Positions 8,564 through 16,928 of a stretch of 64,000 nucleotides of DNA are shown piece by piece (position 1 is the stretch's first letter; every line of letters starts with the position of its first letter). The notes beneath the pieces are model-generated. The model saw nothing but the letters and a program-made list of their open reading frames with translations, was not told where the DNA came from and did not search any database. Origin of the DNA: Chloroflexota bacterium (GTDB taxonomy: Bacteria > Chloroflexota > Anaerolineae > Caldilineales > Caldilineaceae); contig JAGWYN010000018.1 in NCBI GenBank assembly GCA_018969295.1, forward strand, positions 13,388-77,387, in the 5' to 3' direction. The position numbers and the translations under genes were made by a program.

Positions 8564-9391
8564 GTGCGGTTGATTAAGCCAAGATTGTTGGTAGGAATTG
8601 TGATTGTCAGCATCTTTTCGGTGCTCGGCCTGCTCGTGCCCTTGTTTGCCCCTGAAGACCCCACTGCCTGGAACACCTATTTCCGTAATTTACCGCCCAG
8701 CGCAGAACACATCATGGGCACAAACAATCTGGGCCAGGATATTTTCTGGCTGCTGACCTGGTCAATTCGCAATTCTCTCTGGATCGGCCTGGGTGTATCC
8801 GCAGCAGCGACCGTGATCGGTGTGCTCGTCGGCATCTTCTCTGGCTTTGTGGGGGGAATCACGGACCGGGTTTTGACGTTGTTGATGGATGTAGTGATTG
8901 CAGTCCCCTCCCTGCCTATTTTGATTCTGATCTCTGCCTTGCTGGGTGGAAAATCATCGCTGTTGATCATCGCCGGCGTCCTGGTGGTCTTCAACTGGCC
9001 CTGGCCAGGACGGCAGGCGCGGGCCATGGCGTTGAGCCTGCGCGAACGTGAATTCATCAACGTAGCCGGGGCCTCAGGCGAGAATACGTTGAAGATCATT
9101 GTCTGGGAAATTCTGCCGTTCATGCTCGGATGGGCTTTGGCGAATTTCATCAACACCATTTTGGTGGCCATTTCCGCCGAATCAGGGCTGGCCATCATTG
9201 GCCTCGCCAGCTTGAAGGATGCAACACTGGGCACCATGATTTACTGGGCCATGCAGCACCAGGCCTTGTTGTTGGAGAAATGGTTGTGGATTTTGTCACC
9301 GATCCTCTCGATCATGTTGCTCTTCATCGGCCTGTTTTTGATTTCTACCGGTTGGTCTGACTATTTTGCAACGAGAAGGGGCCGCCAATGA
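8564..9391 (+). CDS. ABC importer permease, OppC/DppC type
   Basis: 275 residues from a GTG at 8564, preceded by GAGGTGA. It has the short N-terminal anchor and periplasmic segment of DppC proteins (LFAPEDPTAWNTYFRNLPPS, then HIMGTNNLGQDIFW) and a BPD_transp_1 membrane domain with the EAA region at LSLREREFINVAGASGENTL. Its stop overlaps the start of the next gene in ATGA, the usual sign of coupled translation with the ATPase subunits. Confidence 0.92.
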   Translation: MRLIKPRLLVGIVIVSIFSVLGLLVPLFAPEDPTAWNTYFRNLPPSAEHIMGTNNLGQDIFWLLTWSIRNSLWIGLGVSAAATVIGVLVGIFSGFVGGITDRVLTLLMDVVIAVPSLPILILISALLGGKSSLLIIAGVLVVFNWPWPGRQARAMALSLREREFINVAGASGENTLKIIVWEILPFMLGWALANFINTILVAISAESGLAIIGLASLKDATLGTMIYWAMQHQALLLEKWLWILSPILSIMLLFIGLFLISTGWSDYFATRRGRQ

Positions 9392-10389
9392 TCCGTGTCA
9401 GAAATGTCTGTCTGCACTACCAGACGGTGCAGGGGACCGTCAAAGCCGTCGAAAATGTCTCGTTCGATATCTTTGACGGCGAAATTTTGGGGATCGCCGG
9501 CGAATCTGGGTGCGGCAAATCGACCCTGATGAAGGGCATCTACGGCAATGTCGAAGCCCCGCTGGCACTCACCCAAGGGTCGATCGAGATGGAAATCGAG
9601 CAGGTCGGAGAACGCCAGGTCATCCCCTCCACTCAGTTCCACCGCTACTGGTGGGAGCACATCTCCTACATCCCGCAGGCCTCCATGAGCGTGCTCAACC
9701 CGGTGGTGCGCATCCAAGATCAATTTTTTGATTCCTATTTGCGCGCCGATGTCCGTGCCCTGGGCAAACAACAGCTGCAAGGGCGCATCGCCGAGTACCT
9801 GCGCGAGCTGGAACTCCCGGTCGAAGTGCTCCATTCTTACCCCCATCAACTCAGCGGCGGGATGCGCCAGCGCGTCATCGTTGCCCTGGCCACTTTTGTG
9901 CACCCCAGGTTCGTCCTGGCCGACGAGCCCACCACCGCACTCGATGTCGTGGTGCAACGCGGCATCCTGACCATGCTGGTCAATCTGCAAAGACAGCTGC
10001 AAAACACCTTCATCCTCGTCTCCCATGACATGGGTGTCCACTACCAGATCACCGATCGGATGGTGATCATGTATGCAGGTCAGGTCGTGGAAATCGCACC
10101 GACAGCCATCCTGTTCGAACGCCCGCGACATCCCTACACCCAGCTGTTGATCAATTCGCTGCCCCGTTTGGGAGATGATACCCAACGTTTCGGCATCGGC
10201 GGACGCCCGCCCAGTTTGCTCGCCCCCCCGCCAGGCTGTCGTTTTGCCGCACGCTGCCACCTGGCCGACGACCAATGCAGGCAAGTACAGCCCCCCTTGG
10301 TAGAAGTGGCGCCCGGACATTTTTCCGCCTGTTTGAAACACGAGTGGGTCACAGAGATCCCACTGGTCGGGGAAAGGGAGACCACATGA
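9388..10389 (+). CDS. ABC importer ATPase, OppD/DppD type
   Basis: 333 residues. Walker A GESGCGKS lies at residues 38-45, the ABC signature as LSGGMRQR, Walker B as FVLADEPTTALD and the switch His as ILVSHDMG. The C-terminal extension with RHPYTQLL and a cysteine-containing tail (GCRFAARCHLADDQC) is the oligopeptide-transporter domain, which may bind an Fe-S cluster or stabilise the dimer. Overlaps both neighbours by 4 bp. Pairs with the next ATPase to energise the importer. Confidence 0.93.
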   Translation: MIRVRNVCLHYQTVQGTVKAVENVSFDIFDGEILGIAGESGCGKSTLMKGIYGNVEAPLALTQGSIEMEIEQVGERQVIPSTQFHRYWWEHISYIPQASMSVLNPVVRIQDQFFDSYLRADVRALGKQQLQGRIAEYLRELELPVEVLHSYPHQLSGGMRQRVIVALATFVHPRFVLADEPTTALDVVVQRGILTMLVNLQRQLQNTFILVSHDMGVHYQITDRMVIMYAGQVVEIAPTAILFERPRHPYTQLLINSLPRLGDDTQRFGIGGRPPSLLAPPPGCRFAARCHLADDQCRQVQPPLVEVAPGHFSACLKHEWVTEIPLVGERETT

Positions 10390-11387
10390 GCGACAAATTT
10401 CTCGAAATCAAAAATGTCAGCAAAATTTATCGGATCGGAGGGCTGCTGGGGCAGACCAAAATCGCCGCAGTCGACAACGTGAATCTGGCGCTGGAACGCG
10501 GCAAGCCACAGGTTCTCAGCATCGTCGGCGAGTCCGGGTCGGGCAAAACGACACTGGCACGTATGCTGCTCCATCTGATCCAGCCAACCCACGGCGAAAT
10601 TTTGATCGACGGGATGCAGACGGGAGGACAGCTGAACGGGGCCCAGCTCAAAGCCTTTCGGCGCAGGGCGCAGCCCATTTTTCAAAACCCCTTTGAAAGT
10701 TTCAGCAGCCGCAAGACTGTAGATACCTACCTCTTTGAGACCGCACGCAACATTTTGGGGGCACAGACCCAGGCCGCAGCCAATCGAGCCGTAGATGAAG
10801 CGCTGGTCAACGTCGGCCTCTCCGCAGAACGAGTGGTCGGACGCTATCCAAATCAGTTTTCAGGAGGTGAGCTGCAACGCATCTCCGTGGCGCGGGCGAT
10901 GATCCCGCGCCCAGAGCTGATCGTGGCCGATGAACCCGTCAGCATGATCGACGCGTCGATGCGCATGAATGTCGTGAACCTGTTCAAAAAACTGCGCGAT
11001 GAATTCAAAGTCACCATCCTGTACATTACCCACGATCTTTCGACAGCCTATTATGTGAGTGACCAGATCGCCATCATGTACCGCGGCAGTATCGTCGAGT
11101 CAGGCCCCTCTGCCAAAGTCCTGAAAACCCCCTCCCACCCGTACACCGAACTCCTGCTCGATTCGGTCGCCAAAATTGGCGAAAAATGGAACGAGGTGGT
11201 GCGTCTGCCCGATCTGGAAACCAAAGAATACGGATACAAAGGCTGCAAATTTGCAGGGCGCTGCGCCTATGCACGCGAGGTCTGCCGACAGGCCAAACCC
11301 CCGATCGTCACACTGGACGGGCAGAGCCAGGTCCACTGCTTCAAACCGGTAGACTACCAGCACCCTGCACCCGCCGGCGGCTCATAG
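10386..11387 (+). CDS. ABC importer ATPase, OppF/DppF type
   Basis: 333 residues from ATG 10386 (ATGA overlap with the previous gene). Walker A is VGESGSGKTT, signature FSGGELQR, Walker B LIVADEPVSMID, switch YITHDLS. The C-terminal oligopeptide-transporter extension is present (SHPYTELL, then CKFAGRCAYAREVC). The Walker B region has DEPVSMID instead of the common DEPTSALD, as in many OppF-like subunits. Last importer gene before the DUF2961 trio. Confidence 0.92.
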   Translation: MSDKFLEIKNVSKIYRIGGLLGQTKIAAVDNVNLALERGKPQVLSIVGESGSGKTTLARMLLHLIQPTHGEILIDGMQTGGQLNGAQLKAFRRRAQPIFQNPFESFSSRKTVDTYLFETARNILGAQTQAAANRAVDEALVNVGLSAERVVGRYPNQFSGGELQRISVARAMIPRPELIVADEPVSMIDASMRMNVVNLFKKLRDEFKVTILYITHDLSTAYYVSDQIAIMYRGSIVESGPSAKVLKTPSHPYTELLLDSVAKIGEKWNEVVRLPDLETKEYGYKGCKFAGRCAYAREVCRQAKPPIVTLDGQSQVHCFKPVDYQHPAPAGGS

Positions 11388-11454
11388 ACCGCCACAACCA
11401 TCTTCTTGAAACAGTCTCTCTTGTTTGTGCATTCCAGCGAAGGGGAGTGAAACC

Positions 11455-12558
11455 ATGCAGTTTAACGGTCTTGGCAGACATTTGGGGAACCTGGCGTGGC
11501 TGAGCGAAGCAGAAACCCGCTCGATCAGCGCTGAAAATCCAACCGGCGCCAAAGGCGCCGGCGCAATGGCAGACCCAGAGCCAGATGGCCCGGCGCGCGA
11601 GCTGGGCCGAGGGTGGAAATGCCGCCCCTATGTCACGATCCCCCCCACAGATACGGTCGTGCTCGCCGACATTGCTGGATCCGGCGCGATTCAAAGCATG
11701 TGGTTCGGCGGCAGCATCATGGATCGGGATTTTATTTTGCGGATCTACTGGGAAGACGAAGCCCTGCCCGCAGTCGAATGCCCGTTGACCGACTTTTTTG
11801 CCATGCCCTTCAGCTTTCAAAACCCAGAACGGCCCACACAAGGGCCAATCACACAGATCAGTTCACTCCCAGTTGCCGTCAACCCCAATCGCGCCCTCAA
11901 CTGTTTTTGGGAGATGCCGTTTCGACGACGGGCCCGGCTGACCTTGGAAAACCGCAATCCCAAACGGGCAGGAGCCTGTTTTTATCAGATCAACTACTGT
12001 CTGACCGACGTGCCGGAACAGGCTGCCTACTTCCACGCCCAATTCCGACGATGCAACCCACTGGCCTATCTCGAACCCTATGTCATCTTGGACGGCGTGC
12101 GCGGACGCGGCCACTATGTCGGCACTTCTATGGGCTGGTCGATCCAGAACAACGGCTGGTGGGGAGAAGGCGAGATCAAATTCTACATCGACGGCGACAG
12201 CGAATACCCCACCATCTGCGGCACAGGAACCGAGGACTATTTCGGTGGCGCCTACAACTTCGATCTGAACGGCCAATACACGACCTACACCACCCCCTTC
12301 GTGGGCATGCATCAGGTGCTGCGCCCGGACGGCACCTACCAGTCCCAGCATCGCCATGCCATGTATCGTTGGCATGTCATGGACCCCATCACCTTTCGCA
12401 GCGATCTGAAAGTGACGATCCAAGCGCTGGGGTGGCGCTCAGAAGGGCGCTACCTGCCCGGACAACATGACATCAGCTCCGTCGCCTACTGGTACCAGAC
12501 GTTGCCTGCCCTGCCTTTCCCCACACTGGCTGACCGCAACGCGCTGGAAGTAATCTGA
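11455..12558 (+). CDS. DUF2961/GH172-family glycoside hydrolase, paralogue 1
   Basis: 367 residues from ATG 11455, preceded by AGGGGAG. The family block GTGTEDYF is at residues 256-263; Glu260 and a Glu in WWGEGEIKF about 20 residues earlier are the likely catalytic pair, since GH172 enzymes use two glutamates roughly that far apart. Characterised GH172 members cleave alpha-D-fructofuranosides or alpha-D-arabinofuranosides. No signal peptide, so it should act in the cytoplasm on imported oligosaccharides. Shares its N-terminus (AETRSISAEN) with the next gene, showing a tandem duplication. The exact substrate cannot be read from sequence. Confidence 0.85.
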   Translation: MQFNGLGRHLGNLAWLSEAETRSISAENPTGAKGAGAMADPEPDGPARELGRGWKCRPYVTIPPTDTVVLADIAGSGAIQSMWFGGSIMDRDFILRIYWEDEALPAVECPLTDFFAMPFSFQNPERPTQGPITQISSLPVAVNPNRALNCFWEMPFRRRARLTLENRNPKRAGACFYQINYCLTDVPEQAAYFHAQFRRCNPLAYLEPYVILDGVRGRGHYVGTSMGWSIQNNGWWGEGEIKFYIDGDSEYPTICGTGTEDYFGGAYNFDLNGQYTTYTTPFVGMHQVLRPDGTYQSQHRHAMYRWHVMDPITFRSDLKVTIQALGWRSEGRYLPGQHDISSVAYWYQTLPALPFPTLADRNALEVI

Positions 12559-12610
12559 TCCAATCCACAGCGGCCATACCCAATTTTTGTTTGAATTTGG
12601 AGGAAACACC

Positions 12611-13711
12611 ATGACGTACCCCTACAACGGTTTGGGTTTGGGCCTGGGAAACCTGGCCCGAGTGTCCAACGCCGAAACCCGCTCGATCAGCGCTGAAAAT
12701 TTCACCGGAGAGAAGGGCAAAGGCGGGATGGCCACGGAAGGCACCGGCGCAGTTGCCGCGCGCGAACTCGGACACGGCTGGAAACTCTCCCCCTGCATCA
12801 CCGTCCAGCCCGACAGCGTCGTCACACTCGCCGAGATCAACGGCTCCGGCGCGATTCAACAGATCTGGATCACCGTCCACCCCAAATTCTGGCGAGCGCT
12901 GATCCTGCGGATCTACTGGGATGCCGAGGAGACCCCCTCGGTAGAAGTGCCGCTGGGAGATTTTTTCTGTATGGGCTGGTGCGAACGGGCCGATGTCCGC
13001 TCCCTGCCAGTCGCAGTCAATCCTGCCGGCGGCTTTAACAGCTACTGGGAAATGCCTTTCCGAAGCGGGGCAAAAATTACGGTCGAAAATCTGCTGCCAG
13101 AGGCTATCGAAGGATTCTTCTATCAGATCAACTACACCCTGACCGAGGTGGAAGCCGACCGAGCCTATTTTCATGCCCAATTTCGCCGACAGAACCCGCT
13201 GCCCTACAAAGAGGTGTACACCATCCTGGATGGGGTGCGCGGCCAGGGACACTATGTCGGCGTCTACATGGCATGGGGCGTCAACAACAACCTGTGGTGG
13301 GGCGAAGGAGAGATCAAGTTCTATCTGGACGGCGATACAACCTACCCGACAATCTGCGGCACAGGCACAGAAGATTATTTTGGGGGCGCCTGGGGGTTCG
13401 AACAGCCCCCAGGACACTACGGCGTGTTTACTTCCCCCTTCTCCGGGATGCCACAGGTGCTCATCCCCGACGGACTGAACAAAGCCAACACCCGCTTTGG
13501 ACTCTATCGCTGGCATGTGATGGACCCTGTCCGCTTCAAACAGGAGTGCCGCATCACCCTCCAAGCCCTGGGCTGGCGGATGAGCCTGAATGGCAAACCG
13601 CGCTACCTTGCCCTGCAAGACGATATCGCTTCCACCGCGTTCTGGTACCAGGTCGAACCCCACGCACCCTTTCCTCCCCTGCCCAACTTTGAATCTCTGG
13701 AAGTCATCTGA
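12611..13711 (+). CDS. DUF2961/GH172-family glycoside hydrolase, paralogue 2
   Basis: 366 residues from ATG 12611, preceded by GGAGGAAACACC. Close relative of paralogue 1 over the full length: AETRSISAENFTG at the N-terminus, NNLWWGEGEIKFYLDGD and then CGTGTEDYFGGAW with the presumed catalytic Glu254. Most differences lie in loops between the strands and at the C-terminus, suggesting a different specificity rather than redundancy. No signal peptide. Spacing of 52 bp from paralogue 1 and 13 bp to paralogue 3 supports one transcript. Confidence 0.85.
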   Translation: MTYPYNGLGLGLGNLARVSNAETRSISAENFTGEKGKGGMATEGTGAVAARELGHGWKLSPCITVQPDSVVTLAEINGSGAIQQIWITVHPKFWRALILRIYWDAEETPSVEVPLGDFFCMGWCERADVRSLPVAVNPAGGFNSYWEMPFRSGAKITVENLLPEAIEGFFYQINYTLTEVEADRAYFHAQFRRQNPLPYKEVYTILDGVRGQGHYVGVYMAWGVNNNLWWGEGEIKFYLDGDTTYPTICGTGTEDYFGGAWGFEQPPGHYGVFTSPFSGMPQVLIPDGLNKANTRFGLYRWHVMDPVRFKQECRITLQALGWRMSLNGKPRYLALQDDIASTAFWYQVEPHAPFPPLPNFESLEVI

Positions 13712-13724
13712 CAAGGAGCCCACC

Positions 13725-14942
13725 ATGAGTGTTTTTAAGGGAAGTCCCCTCGGGGAACTGGCGAGAATCCGCAACGTCACAACCCGCCGTGTGTCTAGCT
13801 GGGATCGGACAGGAGGCAACCTGGATTATCGGGTGGTCCATCCTGGCCAGACGGTGGTGTTGGCAGATATTGTCGGGGCGGGCTGTATCAACCACATCTG
13901 GTGCACACACGCCTGTGGACAGGACGACTATCTGCGCCGGGTTGTGCTGCGTGCCCGTTGGGACAACGAAAGCAACGATTCGATTGAAGTGCCCCTCGGC
14001 GATTTTTTTGGGGTCGGACATGCCCAGACGGTCAATTTTTCCTCCCTGCCGCTGCAGATGAGCCCCGCCGACGGGCGCGGCTTCAACTGTTGGTTCCCAA
14101 TGCCCTTTGGAGAACGGGCAGAATTTTTTCTGCACAACGAAGCCGATGTGCCGATGAACTTCTATTACTATATCGACTACGAACTGCATGCAACGATTCC
14201 AGCGGACATGGGCCGTTTTCACGCGCAGTGGCGGCGGGAAAATCCGACGCAAGGCCTCCGCGAGGAGGAGATGGCTGCGCTGCTCGAAGAGACTCGCCAG
14301 CTTTTTGAGGCCAACAACTCGCTGTTCGCACAGGCGCCAGAGGACACCCTGCGCAACCTGGCCTTTGAGTTTGGCGGCCGCAATCTTGGCGGCAAGGAAA
14401 ACTACGTTCTGCTGGAAGCAGAAGGACAAGGCCACTATGTCGGATGCAACTTCAACGTGCATAACCTGCGGGCCGGCGATGCCTTTTCCTGGCCAGCCGA
14501 CAAAGTCTGGCCCCAGACCCGCGAGGAGGCCCGGGCAGCGACCCCTGAAGAGCGGCTGGAATTTTTTAGAATCTTCAACTGGTACGGTGAAGGCGACGAC
14601 ATGATCTTCATCGACGGCGAAGAATGGCCCCCCACGCTGCATGGCACGGGCACAGAAGATTATTTCAACACGGCCTACTGCCCGGCCGTCAAGTACGACA
14701 GCCCCTACCATGGCTTGACCTTGCCCGGTGGCCCCAACTGGAGCGGCAAATCCTCCTACTATCGGTTTCACATCGAAGACCCTGTGCACTTTCGCCAGAG
14801 CATCAAGGTTACCCTCGAACACGGACACAACAACCACCGCTCCGACGATCTGTCCAGCACCGCATACTGGTATCAAAGCGAACCCCACAAGCAGTTTCCC
14901 CCCTTCCCGTCCGTGGCAGAGCGGCTGCCACTGCCAGGGTGA
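13725..14942 (+). CDS. DUF2961/GH172-family glycoside hydrolase, divergent paralogue 3
   Basis: 405 residues from ATG 13725, preceded by AAGGAGCCCACC. It keeps the family signature (GTGTEDYF at 307-314, Glu311, and NWYGEGDD before it) but diverges at the N-terminus (RRVSSWDRTGGN) and has an insertion of about 40-50 residues around 185-235, rich in Glu and Leu, that the other two lack. It is cytoplasmic by absence of a signal. A perfect 14-bp stem-loop a few bases after the stop closes the cluster. Confidence 0.85.
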   Translation: MSVFKGSPLGELARIRNVTTRRVSSWDRTGGNLDYRVVHPGQTVVLADIVGAGCINHIWCTHACGQDDYLRRVVLRARWDNESNDSIEVPLGDFFGVGHAQTVNFSSLPLQMSPADGRGFNCWFPMPFGERAEFFLHNEADVPMNFYYYIDYELHATIPADMGRFHAQWRRENPTQGLREEEMAALLEETRQLFEANNSLFAQAPEDTLRNLAFEFGGRNLGGKENYVLLEAEGQGHYVGCNFNVHNLRAGDAFSWPADKVWPQTREEARAATPEERLEFFRIFNWYGEGDDMIFIDGEEWPPTLHGTGTEDYFNTAYCPAVKYDSPYHGLTLPGGPNWSGKSSYYRFHIEDPVHFRQSIKVTLEHGHNNHRSDDLSSTAYWYQSEPHKQFPPFPSVAERLPLPG

Positions 14943-14948
14943 GGGTGC

Positions 14949-14980
14949 GTCCGGCGCTGTCTCCGTAGACAGCGCCGGAC
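14949..14980 (+). terminator. Stem-loop after the GH172 trio
   Basis: Perfect 14-bp arms (14949-14962 and 14967-14980) with a CCGT loop, starting 6 bp after the last GH172 stop. No T tract follows, so termination may need Rho or the structure may protect the mRNA 3' end. Confidence 0.6.
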
Positions 14981-15028
14981 AACGCTGTCCCCCTCCCCAA
15001 CCCATCCTGCTGCGAAAAACCTGGCCAT

Positions 15029-15064
15029 CTGACCGTTCAGCGGTCAGCCAGGCTCTGCTACACT
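15029..15064 (+). promoter_or_regulatory. Promoter and candidate operator of the acs-PDH-ACP operon
   Basis: TTCAGC (15036-15041), 17 bp, TACACT (15059-15064). A dyad CTGACCG-TTCAG-CGGTCAG at 15029-15047 straddles the -35 box and is a good candidate for regulator binding. The start point would be near 15071, 46 nt ahead of the ATG. Confidence 0.55.
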
Positions 15065-15116
15065 GTAAAGAGATAAGGCATCGAGATGGTACCCTCTTCC
15101 CGGAGGAGGTAGCGCA

Positions 15117-16928
15117 ATGGAATGGCAACCGATCCACAAATCACTTGCTGCGCTGCAGGTATCCCCCAATCTTGTCGACTATGTACAGAGCTGTCGCACC
15201 TTTGACTGGGCACAAGTCCATCGGGCGTTGACAGGGTTGCCCGACGGGCAGGGGCTCAACATCGCCTATGAAGCGGTCGACCGCCATGCCAGCGGCCCCC
15301 GTCGCAACCATCTGGCCCTGCGCTGGCTAGGCAAAGAGGGGGAGGTGCGCGATTTTACCTATGCCAGCCTGGCAGAGCAAAGCAACCGCTTTGCCAACGT
15401 GCTGTGCACACTGGGGGTGAACAAGGGAGATCGTATCTTCGTGCTGGCCAGCCGGATCCCAGAACTCTATATCGCCGTGCTGGGCACACTCAAACAGGTC
15501 TGCGTGCTCTGCCCGCTCTTTTCAGCCTTCGGCCCCGGGCCGATCGAGCAGCGTCTGGCCCTTGGCGACGGCCGGGTGCTGGTCACGACCGAACGGCTCT
15601 TCCAACAACGCAAAATCGCCGAAATGCGGGCGCGGCTGCCGACGTTGGAGTATGTGCTGTTGACCGACGTCCCTGCCCACCTGGACAGCTCTGTGCTCTC
15701 GCTGCCCCAGCTGATGGCGGCAGCCTCCCCCCAGTTCACGATTCCGCCGACCGCCCCAGAAGAGAACGCCCTGCTGCACTTCACCAGCGGCACCACAGGC
15801 AAGCCCAAGGGGGCACTTCATGTCCACCAGGCCGTGCTCTTCCACTATATGAGCGCCCACTATGCCCTCGACCTGCACCCGGACGATGTCTTCTGGTGCA
15901 CCGCCGACCCAGGCTGGGTCACCGGCACCTCGTACGGAATCAGCGCCCCCCTCTGCCATGGCGTCACCCTGATCGTGGACGAGGCCGAGTTCGACGCCGC
16001 CCGTTGGTACCAGATCCTGGAAGAACAACAGGTCACCGTCTGGTACACCGCCCCCACTGCGATCCGGCGGCTGATGCGCATGGATCTGGAGCCACGCCAA
16101 CAGTATGACCTCAGCCACCTGCGCTTCATCGCCAGCGTCGGTGAACCGCTCAACCCCGAGGCTGTGAACTGGGGAGTCAACAGGCTCCATCTGCCGATCC
16201 ACGACAACTGGTGGCAGACAGAGACCGGCGGCATCATGATTGCCAACTATGCGGCGATGGAGATCCGCCCTGGGTCGATGGGGCGCCCGCTGCCTGGGAT
16301 CGAAGCAAGGATCGTCGAGCTGCTCGAGAACGGCCATGTGCGCGTGGTCGACAGCCCCACCGTCGAAGGCCACCTGGCCCTGCGCCCGGGCTGGCCCTCG
16401 ATGTTTCGCGGCTACTGGCACGACGAGGAGCGCTACGCCCGCTGCTTTGTCGATGGCTGGTACATTTCTGGGGATCTGGCCAGGCAGGACGAGGAAGGCT
16501 ATTTCTGGTTTGTCGGGCGCGCCGACGACATCATCAAAACTGCCGGCCATATGGTCGGCCCCTTCGAGGTGGAAAGCGCACTGCTCACCCACCCGGCGGT
16601 GGCCGAGGCCGGTGTCATCGGGGTGCCAGACCCCGTGATCGGCGAAGTGGTCAAGGCTTTTGTATCGCTCAAACCCGCTTTTCAACCGAGTGAGACGCTC
16701 CGGCTGGAGCTGATCGGCTGGGGGCGCGCCAGGCTGGGCTCCGCCGTAGCCCCCAAGCTGATCGAATTCCAGGACAACCTGCCCAAAACACGCAGCGGCA
16801 AAATCATGCGCCGCCTGCTCAAGGCACGCGAACTCGGGCTGCCAGAAGGAGATCTGTCGACGCTGGAAAGGTCTGCCGAAGAGGCTGAGAGCGGCGCGAC
16901 CGACGCCGCAAGGAGTGTGTTGCCGTGA
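15117..16928 (+). CDS. acsA: Acetyl-CoA synthetase (AMP-forming), AcsA-like
   Basis: 603 residues from ATG 15117 behind CGGAGGAGGT. It makes acetyl-CoA (or a close acyl-CoA) from acid, ATP and CoA. The adenylate-forming core TSGTTGKPKG starts at residue 223, WWQTETGG follows, and the C-terminal catalytic/acetylatable Lys is in SGKIMRR (Lys562). The C-terminal AMP-binding domain has the usual GRADDIIKTAGHMVGPFEVE. Shorter than 650-residue Acs enzymes and closer to the AcsA type. It overlaps the E1 gene by 4 bp, so acetate activation is co-expressed with a 2-oxoacid dehydrogenase complex and a carrier protein; a propionate or other short acid substrate is possible. Confidence 0.88.
   Translation: MEWQPIHKSLAALQVSPNLVDYVQSCRTFDWAQVHRALTGLPDGQGLNIAYEAVDRHASGPRRNHLALRWLGKEGEVRDFTYASLAEQSNRFANVLCTLGVNKGDRIFVLASRIPELYIAVLGTLKQVCVLCPLFSAFGPGPIEQRLALGDGRVLVTTERLFQQRKIAEMRARLPTLEYVLLTDVPAHLDSSVLSLPQLMAAASPQFTIPPTAPEENALLHFTSGTTGKPKGALHVHQAVLFHYMSAHYALDLHPDDVFWCTADPGWVTGTSYGISAPLCHGVTLIVDEAEFDAARWYQILEEQQVTVWYTAPTAIRRLMRMDLEPRQQYDLSHLRFIASVGEPLNPEAVNWGVNRLHLPIHDNWWQTETGGIMIANYAAMEIRPGSMGRPLPGIEARIVELLENGHVRVVDSPTVEGHLALRPGWPSMFRGYWHDEERYARCFVDGWYISGDLARQDEEGYFWFVGRADDIIKTAGHMVGPFEVESALLTHPAVAEAGVIGVPDPVIGEVVKAFVSLKPAFQPSETLRLELIGWGRARLGSAVAPKLIEFQDNLPKTRSGKIMRRLLKARELGLPEGDLSTLERSAEEAESGATDAARSVLP

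Noticed and set aside
13704..15137. 477-codon minus-strand frame opposite the third GH172 gene
   Set aside because: Shadow of the plus-strand gene; it also runs across the 14-bp stem-loop and the acs promoter.
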